DNA of 64,000 bases from Methylobacterium soli. Its GTDB lineage: Bacteria > Pseudomonadota > Alphaproteobacteria > Rhizobiales > Beijerinckiaceae. The notes under the pieces were generated by a model. That model was not told the origin of the DNA, searched no databases, and was given only the letters and a program-made list of their open reading frames with translations. The stretch is from assembly GCF_008806385.1 (NCBI RefSeq), contig NZ_VZZK01000025.1, positions 1 through 64,000 of the forward strand. Reading direction: 5' to 3'. The translations under genes and the position numbers were made by a program. Positions 18,684 through 27,491 of the stretch are shown here, piece after piece (the first letter of the stretch is position 1; each line of letters begins with the position of its first letter).

Positions 18684-19193
18684 ATGGCCGAAGACACCCG
18701 ATCGATCTACGTGACCGCTCTCAAGAACGCCCATGCGGTGGAGATGCAGGCTCTCCAGATCATGGAGCGCCAGGTCGAGCGCCTGGAGCGCTACCCCGAG
18801 ATGGAGGCCGCCCTGCGCAGCCACATCACCGAGACCCATCACCAGCGCGACCGGCTGGAAGAGGCGCTGGGCACGTTCTCGGAGACTCCCTCGGCCCTGA
18901 AGGAAGGCGTGCTCGGCCTCATGGGCAACATGGCGGCGCTCGCCCACGCGCCCGCCCAGGACGAGATCCTGAAGAACAGCTTCGCCAACCATGCCTTCGA
19001 GAATTTCGAGATCGCCGTCTACGAGTCGCTGATCGCGATCGCGGACGCTGCCGGGCAGAGCAATCATATCAGCGCCTTCCAGACCTCCCTGAAGGAGGAG
19101 GAGACGATGGCGCAGACCATCCGCGGCCTCATCCGTCCGACCAGCCTGCGCTACCTCGAATTGACCACCAGCGGGGCCAAGGCGGATCGCTGA
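18684..19193 (+). CDS. DUF892 / YciE-type ferritin-like protein
   Basis: The 169-residue all-helical protein matches the DUF892 family: an N-terminal IYVTALKNAHAVEMQALQIM helix, ExxH-type metal positions in SHITETHHQRDRLEEAL, NHAFENFEIAVYESLIAIAD, and a final LKEEETMAQTIRGL helix. Such proteins are associated with stress protection, but their reaction is not firmly known. A clear CAGGAG ribosome site lies 10 nt upstream of the ATG at 18684. An SDR gene and a flavoprotein follow on the same strand with 53- and 12-bp gaps. Confidence 0.82.
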   Translation: MAEDTRSIYVTALKNAHAVEMQALQIMERQVERLERYPEMEAALRSHITETHHQRDRLEEALGTFSETPSALKEGVLGLMGNMAALAHAPAQDEILKNSFANHAFENFEIAVYESLIAIADAAGQSNHISAFQTSLKEEETMAQTIRGLIRPTSLRYLELTTSGAKADR

Positions 19194-19246
19194 GCCCCTC
19201 CGCCGCGCCGCGCCCGTCCCGTCCTCGTGCCCCAGGAATCCGCCCC

Positions 19247-20254
19247 GTGCACGCCTCCCGCAAATCCCTGCATGAGCAGGTCATGGTCATCACCGGTGCC
19301 TCCAGCGGCATCGGCCTCGCCACCACGCAGGCTGCCGCGAGCCACGGCGCCAAGGTCGTGCTCGCCGCGCGCAACGCGGAGGCGCTAGCCGGGATCGTCG
19401 AGCAGATCCGGCGGGACGGCGGCGAGGCGATCCACGTCGCCGCCGATGTGGGGACGCGGGAGGCGGTCCAGGGCATCGCCGACGCGGCGATCACCCGCTA
19501 CGGCCGCATCGACACCTGGGTGAACGATGCCGGCCTTTCGATCTTCGGGCGGCTCGAGGAGGTCAGCGACGAGGACCATGCGCGCCTGTTCCAGACCAAT
19601 TTCTGGGGCGTCGTCTACGGCTCCCTCGTGGCGGTCCCGCATCTCAAGCAGAGCGGCGGCGTGCTGATCAATCTCGGCAGCGTCGCCTCCGACATCGCCT
19701 TCCCGCTCCAGGGCATGTACTGCGCCAGCAAACACGCCATCAAGGGCTTCACGGACGCCCTGCGGATCGAACTGGAGGAGGCGGGCGCCGACGTCGCCGT
19801 GACGCTGATCAAGCCCGCCGCCATCGACACGCCCTTTCCCCAGCACGCCCGCAACTACACCGGGCGGGAGCCGAAGCTGCCCCCGCCGGTCTACGATCCG
19901 CGCGAGGTCGCCCTCGCCATCCTGAGCGCGGCCGAGCGCCCGCAGCGCGACATCTACGTGGGCGGGGCGGGCCGCCTGATGACCGCCTTCCAGGCGGTCG
20001 CCCCCCGCACCTTCGACCGGATCGGCCGCAGCATGATCGCCCAGCAGATGCGGGACGAGCCGTCGCGCAACCCGCCCGGCGCGCTCCACGCGGCGGGGGA
20101 GGACGGGCAGGTCCGCGGAGACCATCCGGGCTACGTGCAGCGGCACAGCTTCTACACCCGCTCGGCCATCCATCCGGCCGCGACCGGCCTCCTGCTGACG
20201 GCGGGGGTCGCGGCGGCCGCCGCCCTGATGCGCGGCACGGGCCGCCGGCACTGA
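19247..20254 (+). CDS. Short-chain dehydrogenase/reductase with C-terminal hydrophobic tail
   Basis: The 335-residue protein has the classical SDR features: TGASSGIG (cofactor loop), NDAGLS, the catalytic serine in NLGSVAS and YCASKHA (YxxxK). It is longer than a minimal SDR; the last 80 residues include a linker and a hydrophobic stretch (ATGLLLTAGVAAAAALM) that could anchor it in the membrane. The frame has no suitable ATG, so a GTG at 19247 preceded by CAGGAA is used. The substrate is unknown; it lies in a presumed stress operon. Confidence 0.82.
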   Translation: MHASRKSLHEQVMVITGASSGIGLATTQAAASHGAKVVLAARNAEALAGIVEQIRRDGGEAIHVAADVGTREAVQGIADAAITRYGRIDTWVNDAGLSIFGRLEEVSDEDHARLFQTNFWGVVYGSLVAVPHLKQSGGVLINLGSVASDIAFPLQGMYCASKHAIKGFTDALRIELEEAGADVAVTLIKPAAIDTPFPQHARNYTGREPKLPPPVYDPREVALAILSAAERPQRDIYVGGAGRLMTAFQAVAPRTFDRIGRSMIAQQMRDEPSRNPPGALHAAGEDGQVRGDHPGYVQRHSFYTRSAIHPAATGLLLTAGVAAAAALMRGTGRRH

Positions 20255-20266
20255 CCGGCGCACCCG

Positions 20267-21187
20267 ATGGACGATCTGAGCGCACGGGCCGAGGCGCTTC
20301 CACTGGAGCAGCGCCCCCTCAAGCTGCTCCTCGTGGCGGGTTCGGCGCGGCGGATCGACGGCTGCCCGGGTCTCGACAGCAAGGCCCGCTTCCTGATGCA
20401 TCGCATGCTCGGGCGCCTGCCGCCCGCGTGGCAGGCCGACCATGTCGATATCGGCAACGAGCACGGCAAGCCCAAGATCCAGGGCTGCAACGGCTGCGTC
20501 GGAACCTCGATGGCGCTCTGCGTCTGGCCCTGCAACTGCTACGGGCCGGACAGCGATCACCAGCCGGACCTGATGTGGAACGAGCGGCTCTACCAGCGGC
20601 TCGCGCGGGCCGATGCCTGGGCGATCATCGGGCCGGTCTGGTGGTATGGGCCGAGCACGAACCTGAAGGCGATGTTCGACCGGCTCGTCTGCATGAGCGG
20701 CGGCAACCCGCGCCCCGACCTCATCGAGAAGAAGAGCACCCTCAAGGCGCAGGCGCTGGAGCGCTCGCCGCTCTGGTCCGCGCTGACCCGCAACCACCTC
20801 GAAGGGCGCACCGCCGCCTTCTTCTGCTACGGCAATTTGGGCGGCAACGAGCTCGATCCGGACCGGAGTCCCCGCATCCTCGCCCACAAGGCCTGGTTCG
20901 ATCCCGGCGAGGAGCCCTATCAGGGCGAGGAGCGTCGCGCCTATCAGGGCCTCGTCTGGCAATGCCGCTACAGCGGCATCGAGGTGCCCGACACCCTCTG
21001 GCAGCACGCCACGACCGGGCCCGGGCGCCCCTATGCCGACGACCAGTCGGACGACATGGCGGCGGAGGCGCAGGTGATGGCCTGCTTCGACGCCTGGGTC
21101 GATGCCTTCGTGCACCATGTCCGCCGAAAGGGCCCGGTGCCGGGGACAGAAGAGGCCGAGCGCGGGGCGCAATCGACGACGGATTGA
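20267..21187 (+). CDS. NAD(P)H-dependent FMN reductase-like flavoprotein with cysteine cluster
   Basis: The 306-residue protein has a flavodoxin-like fold of the NADPH-dependent FMN reductase family: KLLLVAGSARR (phosphate loop), then DAWAIIGPVWWYGPSTNLKA and the loop FFCYGNLGGNEL. Between the first two lies a cysteine-dense segment, GCNGCVGTSMALCVWPCNC, with spacing C-x2-C-x7-C-x3-C-x-C. This is reminiscent of iron-sulfur flavoproteins but with different spacing, so an Fe-S cluster is possible and not shown. The gene starts 12 bp after the SDR stop. Confidence 0.75.
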   Translation: MDDLSARAEALPLEQRPLKLLLVAGSARRIDGCPGLDSKARFLMHRMLGRLPPAWQADHVDIGNEHGKPKIQGCNGCVGTSMALCVWPCNCYGPDSDHQPDLMWNERLYQRLARADAWAIIGPVWWYGPSTNLKAMFDRLVCMSGGNPRPDLIEKKSTLKAQALERSPLWSALTRNHLEGRTAAFFCYGNLGGNELDPDRSPRILAHKAWFDPGEEPYQGEERRAYQGLVWQCRYSGIEVPDTLWQHATTGPGRPYADDQSDDMAAEAQVMACFDAWVDAFVHHVRRKGPVPGTEEAERGAQSTTD

Positions 21188-21191
21188 GGGA

Positions 21192-22307
21192 TCAGGCCGC
21201 CACGCCCGTCGCTCCGCGCGCGCCGAGCGTCGCGTAGACGGCCGCGATCCCGTCCAGCGCGGCCTCCGGGCCGTAATCCTCGGACCGGGCGCGCGCCGCC
21301 TCGCCGGATTGGCGGCGAAGGTCGCGGTCGGCCAGGAGCCCGATGATCGCCCGCCCGGCCGCCCCCGGATCGTCGGGCGGGACCAGGATGGCGGCGTCCA
21401 CCCAGAGTTCGCGGAAGGTCGGGATGTCGGAGAGGACCAGGGCGCAGCCCGCCTGCGCGGCCTCCAGCACGGCGGGCCCGAAGGGCTCGTAGTGGGCGAG
21501 CGAGGCGAAGATCGGCCGCCCCGCGAGCCGGTCGGCGAAATCGGCCGCAGACAGGGGGCCGAGATGCTGGATGCTGGGGAGGCTGATCCGCTCGCCGTCC
21601 GGCCCTTCCAGGCTGCCCGAGGCCTGAACCGGGACGGGCAGGATCTCCGCGACGCGGTCGAGGGCCGCGAGGTTCCGGCCCCGGTCCCAGAGGGCTCCGG
21701 CGGTGACGACGCGGGGCAGGCCCCGGCAGGGCGCCACCGACCCGGATGCGCGGCGCCCGTGGCGGACCACCAGGGGGGGCGCGTCGAGGCCGTAGACGGC
21801 CGCCGTCAGGTCCGCGAAGGCGCGGGTCGGCGCGGTGAGGAGATCGGCGGCGCGCAGGCCCTCCGCCGCGAGGTCGCGCCGCCGCGCGAGGTCGGAGGCG
21901 AGGGGGCTATCACGAAGCGTCGACCACCAGGTCGGCCGGCATTCGTGGCAGGTGACGATCGTCGGCACCGGGATGCCGCCGCCGGCGATGAGGGCCGGGT
22001 CGTGCAGGTGCGCGATGTCGGCCCGCAGGCGCCAGGCCAGCGCGGCGATCGCGTCGGCCGCATCGCGCAGGGCCGTCGGGTCCGGCGCCGTCCGGTCGAG
22101 AACCATGCCCGTGACGACGAGGCGGCACCCCGCGATCGCCTCGGCGCAGGCCACCTGGTCCGGGTCGGGGCCGGGCCCGAGCACCGCGAGGGTGGTCGAG
22201 ACGCCGCGCCCGCCGAGGCCCGCCGCGAGGTCGAGGGCGTAGCGCCAGAGGCCGCCGGCCGCCTCCGTGGTGAGAAGCACGTGCAACCCGCTCAGCGAGG
22301 CGCGCAT
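21192..22307 (-). CDS. GT4-type glycosyltransferase
   Basis: The 371-residue protein has the GT-B architecture: N-terminal HVLLTTEAAGGLWRYALDLA (nucleotide-free acceptor loop), VTCHECRPTWW, and a C-terminal domain with PIFASLAHYEPFGPAVLEAA then QAGCALVLSDIPTFRELW, the EX7E-type motif of GT4 enzymes. The sugar donor and acceptor cannot be told. It is convergent with the flavoprotein gene (4-bp gap) and divergent from the hydrolase operon. Confidence 0.82.
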   Translation of the reverse strand: MRASLSGLHVLLTTEAAGGLWRYALDLAAGLGGRGVSTTLAVLGPGPDPDQVACAEAIAGCRLVVTGMVLDRTAPDPTALRDAADAIAALAWRLRADIAHLHDPALIAGGGIPVPTIVTCHECRPTWWSTLRDSPLASDLARRRDLAAEGLRAADLLTAPTRAFADLTAAVYGLDAPPLVVRHGRRASGSVAPCRGLPRVVTAGALWDRGRNLAALDRVAEILPVPVQASGSLEGPDGERISLPSIQHLGPLSAADFADRLAGRPIFASLAHYEPFGPAVLEAAQAGCALVLSDIPTFRELWVDAAILVPPDDPGAAGRAIIGLLADRDLRRQSGEAARARSEDYGPEAALDGIAAVYATLGARGATGVAA

Positions 22308-22486
22308 GCGATCCCCCGTCCAGCCTCGTCCCCGAGCGTATCCCGCATGGTCTGCCGCACCCTCCCCAGCGCCTCCGGGCGGAGCGCGCGGGCAGCATCG
22401 GTGACAAAGGCAGGGCCGTCCTTAACACATGTGTGTATTCGCGCGGGACTGAAGCCGCGCTCGGCGAAACGCCTGATGCTTTGGTT

Positions 22487-22512
22487 GGAACAACGTCTGT
22501 TTTGCCGTCGTT
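22487..22512 (+). promoter_or_regulatory. Exact EcfG-type promoter (GGAAC-N17-CGTT)
   Basis: GGAAC at 22487-22491 and CGTT at 22509-22512 are separated by exactly 17 bp. CGTT ends 34 bp before the ATG of the isochorismatase-type gene, which is an ideal distance for a transcription start plus leader. The site matches the general stress promoter consensus of alphaproteobacteria with no mismatch. Confidence 0.75.
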
Positions 22513-22546
22513 CTTGCCGTCCGGACGAAAGAGAAGGGACGCCGGG

Positions 22547-23182
22547 ATGGTACCGCAAGACGATGATTTCAGCGCGAACGACGCATTGCGCCATGGCCAT
22601 TTGGGCGCAACATGCCTGCATCTCTGCGTCGACATGCAGAGGATGTTTTCCGAGAAGACCGACTGGCACACCCCCTGGATGGAGCGCGTCGTGCCGAACG
22701 TGGTCCGCCTCGTCGCGGCGCGGCCCGAGCGCACGCTCTTCACCCGATTCATCCCGGCGCGCCATCCGGGCGAGGGCCGGGGAACCTGGGCCCATTACTA
22801 CGAGCGCTGGTCCTCGATGACGCTGGACCGGCTCGAGCCCGGCCTCGTCGATCTCGTGCCGGACCTCGCGCGGTTCGCACCGCCGGGCCTCGTCTTCGAC
22901 AAGCGGACCTACTCGCCCTGGATCGGCACCGATCTCGATGCGCGCCTGCAGGCCCGCGGCATCGACACCCTTGTGGTCACGGGCGGCGAGACCGATGTCT
23001 GTGTCCTCTCCACCGTGCTCGGGGCGGTCGATTGCGGCTATCGGGTCGTGGTCGTCACGGACGCGCTCTGCAGCTCGTCCGACCTCGCGCACGACGCCCT
23101 TCTCACCCTGTACCGCTCGCGCTACGGCCAGCAGGTCGAGACCGTCTCCACCCGGACGGTCCTGGAAAACTGGACGCCATGA
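22547..23182 (+). CDS. Isochorismatase-superfamily cysteine hydrolase
   Basis: The 211-residue enzyme has the catalytic triad of the cysteine hydrolase superfamily: Asp in HLCVDMQRMF, Lys in VFDKRTYSPW and the nucleophilic Cys in ETDVCVLSTVLGAVD. Relatives act on isochorismate, nicotinamide or ureido compounds; the substrate here is unknown. Thirty-eight upstream codons in the frame were excluded because GAAGGGA precedes the ATG at 22547. Its stop overlaps the phosphatase start (ATGA). The EcfG promoter directly upstream predicts stress induction. Confidence 0.85.
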   Translation: MVPQDDDFSANDALRHGHLGATCLHLCVDMQRMFSEKTDWHTPWMERVVPNVVRLVAARPERTLFTRFIPARHPGEGRGTWAHYYERWSSMTLDRLEPGLVDLVPDLARFAPPGLVFDKRTYSPWIGTDLDARLQARGIDTLVVTGGETDVCVLSTVLGAVDCGYRVVVVTDALCSSSDLAHDALLTLYRSRYGQQVETVSTRTVLENWTP

Positions 23183-23766
23183 CCACGCCCACCTGCATCG
23201 TCTGCATCCGCCACGGCGAATCGACCTTCAACGCCGCCCACCGCGCCACCGGGCGCGATCCCGGCCATATCGACGCGCGCCTGACGCCGCGCGGCCACGC
23301 GCAGGTGGCGGGCGCCCGCGAGGCCCTGCGCGACATTCCCTTCGAGCTGGTGGTGACCTCGCCGCTGACCCGGGCCATCGAGACCACGATGGGTCTGTTC
23401 GGCGCGCATCCGGCCGAGCCCCCGATCCTCGTCGAGGTGCTGCACCGCGAGTGCCAGGAGAGCAGCTGCGACGTCGGGCGCGCCGCCTCGCAGATCGCGG
23501 CCGAGTTCCCGCATCTCAGCGTCGATCACCTGCCGGAGATCTGGTGGCATGCCGAGGGCGACCCGAACGAGGGCGGCTACCACATCGAGCCGCGCGCGCT
23601 GTTCGACCAGCGCGTCGCGGGCTTCCGCGACTGGCTGAAGGGCCGGCCGGAGCGCACCATCGCGGTGGTGGGCCACGGCACCTTCTTCTACCATCTCACG
23701 GGCGCGTGGCTCGACAACTGCCAGAGCATCGAACTCGACCTCGCGGCGGCCCCCATCCTCGCCTGA
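23179..23766 (+). CDS. Histidine phosphatase superfamily protein
   Basis: The 195-residue protein has the RHGE motif (CIRHGESTFNAAHRATG), the second arginine in TSPLTRAIETT, and the second catalytic histidine in VVGHGTFFYHL, as in phosphoglycerate-mutase-like phosphatases. Its ATG overlaps the preceding gene's stop, so translation is coupled and both share the EcfG-type promoter. The physiological phosphoester is unknown. Confidence 0.85.
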   Translation: MTTPTCIVCIRHGESTFNAAHRATGRDPGHIDARLTPRGHAQVAGAREALRDIPFELVVTSPLTRAIETTMGLFGAHPAEPPILVEVLHRECQESSCDVGRAASQIAAEFPHLSVDHLPEIWWHAEGDPNEGGYHIEPRALFDQRVAGFRDWLKGRPERTIAVVGHGTFFYHLTGAWLDNCQSIELDLAAAPILA

Positions 23767-23801
23767 GGGCGCCCGCTCGCGGCCGGCGCGCCGATATCAG
23801 C

Positions 23802-24068
23802 TCATTTCGGCTTGGCCTCGGCCTTGGCCGGGTCGCTGACCTTCTCGCCCGCCACGCACTCGGTCACGAAGGTGTCCTTCATGGTGCCCGTCATGCCGGT
23901 CTGGTCGGCCCGGGCGCTGCATTCCTGGTGCGGGGCCTGGGTCGCGCCCGTCGCGGCGGGCGGCGTCTCCTCGGCCGACGCGGCGACGGGGGCCGCCAGG
24001 AGCGCGCCGAGGACGAGGCTCGCGCGGAGAAGCGGCATCGGGGTCGGAAGCATCGAGATCAGCGACAT
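23802..24068 (-). CDS. Small secreted PsiF-like protein
   Basis: The 88-residue product has a signal peptide (LLRASLVLGALLAAPVAASA) and a mature part with a two-cysteine motif, CSARADQTGMTGTMKDTFVTEC, which resembles the PsiF repeat of small periplasmic proteins. It ends in a Lys/Ala tail. The start at 24068 yields the best signal peptide. Function is unknown. Confidence 0.6.
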   Translation of the reverse strand: MSLISMLPTPMPLLRASLVLGALLAAPVAASAEETPPAATGATQAPHQECSARADQTGMTGTMKDTFVTECVAGEKVSDPAKAEAKPK

Positions 24069-24193
24069 GGGAACCTGCGGACGAACGGGTGGCCGGGACG
24101 CGGTGATCCGGCTCGGGCCCATCCCGGCCCGGTCCCGCCCCGGCTGAGGGAACACGCGGCGGCGCGGCAGGTTCAGGCCGGGCTCGCGGTTCG

Positions 24194-24904
24194 TCAGGCC
24201 CGCGCCCGCGCGGCGTCGAGCCGGTCGCGCGCCCGCACCGGATCGATCTCCGGCGCCTGCCGCCCGATGCGGAGGGCGTCGTCCAGGATGGCGCTGGCCA
24301 GCGACCAGGCCTCCGACAGGAAGGCGCTGGCGCCCTCCGGCACCTCGGCGGCGCAGCGCGCATCCTCCGCCGCCCGCACCGCCGCCGCGGCGGTCCGGGC
24401 GATGCAGGCGGCGCGCGCCCCCTGGAACCAGGCGCGCCGCAGGGAGGCGGCCTGCGCGGCGGCCCCGCCCCGCCACGCGGCGGCGTTCGCGGCGGCCACC
24501 GCCTGCCCGAGATCGGCGGCGGCCTCGCAGCGCGCGGCGAGATCCGCCATCCCGGCGCCGTCGAGGAGGGGCGGCAGGATGCGTCGCACGCTCTCCAGGG
24601 CCAGGAAGGCCGTCCGGGCGGCCTCGGTCTCGGCCGTGTCGGCGGAGCCCGAGAGGCGCAGGACGAAGGCCATCAGGCGCGGGCGCTCGGCATCCGGCAT
24701 CGCGTCGTTGAGGCCGAGCGCGTAGGCGGCGAGCGGGGGCGAGAAGCAGGGCGGGCAATCCGACGAGGCGCGGATCGCCCGGTAGGGCAGCCCCGCCGCC
24801 ACGATCGCGGCCTCGTTGATGCAGGTGCCGCCATCGGGACCCGGGAACGGGTGCGAGCCCGTCAGGAGCCGCCATTTCAGGATGTGCTCGAAGCCCGCCG
24901 TCAT
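24194..24904 (-). CDS. Conserved hypothetical protein, Ala-rich
   Basis: The 236-residue product is not assigned to a family here. The N-terminal third is the most distinctive part (ILKWRLLTGSHPFPGPDGGT, CINEAAIVAAGLPYRAI, then a CPPC pair in SSDCPPCFSPPL). The rest is an alanine- and arginine-rich helical region with scattered cysteines. It has no signal peptide or membrane segment. ATG at 24904 is preferred to one at 24937. The CPPC pair might be redox active or bind a metal. Confidence 0.55.
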   Translation of the reverse strand: MTAGFEHILKWRLLTGSHPFPGPDGGTCINEAAIVAAGLPYRAIRASSDCPPCFSPPLAAYALGLNDAMPDAERPRLMAFVLRLSGSADTAETEAARTAFLALESVRRILPPLLDGAGMADLAARCEAAADLGQAVAAANAAAWRGGAAAQAASLRRAWFQGARAACIARTAAAAVRAAEDARCAAEVPEGASAFLSEAWSLASAILDDALRIGRQAPEIDPVRARDRLDAARARA

Positions 24905-24979
24905 CGCCGCTCCCTTCCAGGGCCCGGAGACTGGCACGGGCTTGTCGTCCTGGCGAGGGGCGTATCGTCCCGGCAGAGG

Positions 24980-25005
24980 CTTGGCCAGCAGGCTTGGCCA
25001 GCAGG
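24980..25005. repeat. 13-bp direct duplication
   Basis: CTTGGCCAGCAGG is repeated exactly at 24980-24992 and 24993-25005, followed by a diverged third copy, in the gap between nicO and the hypothetical gene. Confidence 0.6.
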
Positions 25006-25037
25006 CTGGGCGAGGCCGGGAGCGCGGGCCGGGCCGA

Positions 25038-26045
25038 TCAGGCGCCGGTGCCGGCGGCGAGGCCCGCCAGCATCGCGAGGCCGAGCACCAGCACGAAGGC
25101 GGCGGCGAGGAGCTCGAGGACGACGACCGCGAGGATGCCGGATCGGCCGCGCCCGCCCGCGAGGCGCAGCGCCAGGGCCTTGGCGAAGACCGCGAGGCTC
25201 GCGAGCGCCCCGGTCGTCAGGGCGGTGCCGAGCGCCATCGCGAGGGTCGCCAGGATGCCGGCGGCGAGCAGGCCCTGGGAGGCGGAGAAGACGAGGATCA
25301 GCACCGCGCCCGCGCAGGGACGCGTGCCGGCCGCCAGCACCACCCCGGCCCGCTCCCGCCAGGTGCCGAGCCGGCCGATCGCCTCCGCGTCGGTGAGGTG
25401 GACATGCCCGCAATCGGGGCCGCAGGCCGCCGGCGTGCCGAGGGCGGCGAGCCGCCCGGCCTTGCGCCACGTCACCGCGAGCCCGATCAGCGCCACCAGG
25501 GCGAAGCTCACGGTCTCGATCAGGCTGCCGGCCCGGGTCATGCCGGCCGCGGTGGTGTCGAGGACGAGGACGCCGACCGCCACGATCGCGATCGCCACCA
25601 GCGCCTGCAGGAGGGCCGCGGCGAAGCTCAGGGAGAAGCCCCGCAGCAGGGCCCGCTCGCCGGCCAGGATGTAGCCGGCGATCACCGCCTTGCCGTGGCC
25701 GGGGCCGGCGGCGTGGAACACCCCGTAGGCGAAGCCGAGGCCCATGAGGGGTCCCCAATCGCCCCCCGCCTTGAGGCCCGCGACCGCGCCCTGGAGGCTG
25801 CGCGAGAAGCTCGCCTGCAGGGCCAGGAGCCAGCCGCCCAGGCCGGACGCGGCGGGGGCCGCCTCGCGGAAGCCGATGCCGAAGGGGGAGCGGGGCGGGG
25901 GCGCCGCGAGGTTGGGGGCGATCAGCCACATCAGGCCCGCGAGGGCGAGGCTCGCGAGGGCGATGGCCGCCGCCACGAGGCCGAGCCGCAGGGCGAGCCG
26001 GCCGCGCGCCGGGAGGGCGCCCGGGAGCGCCGCGCCTACGGACAT
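25038..26045 (-). CDS. NicO-type nickel/cobalt transporter
   Basis: The 335-residue membrane protein has about seven hydrophobic segments and the NicO/RcnA motifs: FAYGVFHAAGPGHGKAVIAG (HxxxGPGHGK) and AAGTRPCAGAVLILVFSASQ. A His/Cys/Asp-rich cytoplasmic loop (CGPDCGHVHLTD) is a likely metal-binding segment. The gene overlaps the end of the DUF1007 gene by 10 bp, a pairing common for this transporter type, so they form one operon. Confidence 0.82.
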   Translation of the reverse strand: MSVGAALPGALPARGRLALRLGLVAAAIALASLALAGLMWLIAPNLAAPPPRSPFGIGFREAAPAASGLGGWLLALQASFSRSLQGAVAGLKAGGDWGPLMGLGFAYGVFHAAGPGHGKAVIAGYILAGERALLRGFSLSFAAALLQALVAIAIVAVGVLVLDTTAAGMTRAGSLIETVSFALVALIGLAVTWRKAGRLAALGTPAACGPDCGHVHLTDAEAIGRLGTWRERAGVVLAAGTRPCAGAVLILVFSASQGLLAAGILATLAMALGTALTTGALASLAVFAKALALRLAGGRGRSGILAVVVLELLAAAFVLVLGLAMLAGLAAGTGA

Positions 26046-26722
26046 GCCACGAGGATCCGGTTGGCGAACTGCACGCCGAAATTCGAGGCGGCCGTGAGGG
26101 CCTCGAAGAAGGCCTCGGTCATGCCGGGCTTGCCCGCCTCCGCAGTCTTGGCCTCCTGCGTCTTCGGGCGCGTCACCGTGGCGGCGCAGCCCGGAGGCGC
26201 CCCCGCGAGGCGGGCGGCGTCGGCGCCCTCCGCGAGGCTGAAGGCGACGAAGTAGGTGGGATCGTAGACCTCGAGCGCCACCACGCCGCGGCCCTGCGGG
26301 GCGGGGGTCTTGAGCGGCAGCAGGAAGGTCAGGGTCAGGCCCTCGCCCTGCATCGCCATGCGGGGCTCGGCCGGCTCGCCGAAGGCCTGCTCCTTGCCGC
26401 CGACCTTCAGCTTCGTGAAGTAGCCGAACTCGGTCAGGTTGCGGGTGTTCTCGGTGGCGAGGTCCGACAGCTCGTCGGGCGACAGCGCGCCGTCGTGGTT
26501 CTTGTCGAGGCCCTGCGTGACGAAGGCCGAGTAGGCGGCGTCGAAGGTCCAGGCATGGCGGATGCCCGTGACCTTGCCGCCTTCCGCGTAGTCGATCTCC
26601 GCCTTGGCGGTGACCCAGACATGCGGGTGGGCGAGGGCCGGACCCGGGAGGGCCAGGGCCAGGCCTGCGGAAAGGCAGGCCGCCAGGAGGGGCGCGCGGT
26701 GCGGGGGCGAGGCGATCGGCAT
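26036..26722 (-). CDS. DUF1007-family periplasmic protein with EF-hand-like loop
   Basis: The 228-residue protein has a signal peptide ending ALAHPHVW; the new N-terminal HPHVW and following strand are the DUF1007 hallmark and provide a possible metal site. Residues near 78-92 read DKNHDGALSPDEL, an EF-hand-like calcium loop. It most likely delivers or buffers metal for the NicO transporter encoded immediately downstream with a 10-bp overlap; that role is inference from context. Confidence 0.8.
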   Translation of the reverse strand: MPIASPPHRAPLLAACLSAGLALALPGPALAHPHVWVTAKAEIDYAEGGKVTGIRHAWTFDAAYSAFVTQGLDKNHDGALSPDELSDLATENTRNLTEFGYFTKLKVGGKEQAFGEPAEPRMAMQGEGLTLTFLLPLKTPAPQGRGVVALEVYDPTYFVAFSLAEGADAARLAGAPPGCAATVTRPKTQEAKTAEAGKPGMTEAFFEALTAASNFGVQFANRILVACP

Positions 26723-26880
26723 GGTCGCGGGACGCTCGCGTCTCGTGGTTAACGATCCGTCAACGGGCCGTCGTGAGCCCCCGTCCTCGCGTTCCAGTGG
26801 GGCGAAAGCGAGGCGCCGGCCAAGGGGACCGGCGCCCGTGCGGGCGCGTCGGGCCCGCTTCGTCGAAGCCCGGACCGGCC

Positions 26881-27240
26881 TCAGTCGAGGGCGATCTCGG
26901 CGGAGGCGACCTCGACCACGTTACCGCGGCGCGAGAAGGCGATCGTCGCGTCGCGCCCGTCGGCGCCCATGCTGCCGGGAACCGAGAGGGTCACGGTCTG
27001 GTCGGCGTTGAGGGTCGTGACGAGGCGGACGATCTGGGGCTGGTCGCCGTGCGTGTTGGTGGCCGCGAGGGTCGCGACGACCCGGTAACCGTCCGTCGCG
27101 GTGGTGTAGTAGATCGAGCCCCGGAAGGTGCCGAGATCGACGGAGTTCGCCTTGAGGGGCTTCAGCTCGAGGGCGGAAGCCCCCGAGATCAGGGCGAGCG
27201 AGAGGGTGGTCGCGGAGAGGGCGAGGGCGAGCTTGCGCAT
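26881..27240 (-). CDS. Small exported hypothetical protein
   Basis: The 119-residue product has a clear signal peptide (MRKLALALSATTLSLALISG, cleavage near ASA-LEL) and a beta-rich mature domain (GSIYYTTATDGYRVVATLAA). No family was recognised. It stands alone between the DUF1007 operon and the cytochrome c maturation genes. Confidence 0.6.
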   Translation of the reverse strand: MRKLALALSATTLSLALISGASALELKPLKANSVDLGTFRGSIYYTTATDGYRVVATLAATNTHGDQPQIVRLVTTLNADQTVTLSVPGSMGADGRDATIAFSRRGNVVEVASAEIALD

Positions 27241-27491
27241 GGGAATGTGGCCTGTGCGGTTACTGTCCGCCGGGAGTGCCCGTACGGAAAGCCGGTTGCA
27301 CCGGGAGACCGCTTTATGCCGCCGTTATGGTGCGTTGCGAAGAGTACCTTTCGCATCGCACAAATGCTGGCCACGCATGGAAGTTGCAGAATTGCGCTGT
27401 TGACTGCACAAATATGCATGGGCTCATGGCCGGAACCGGAACTATCCGCCGGCCGAATACAAATCGAATTTGAGCGGGGTTTGAAGAAAAT

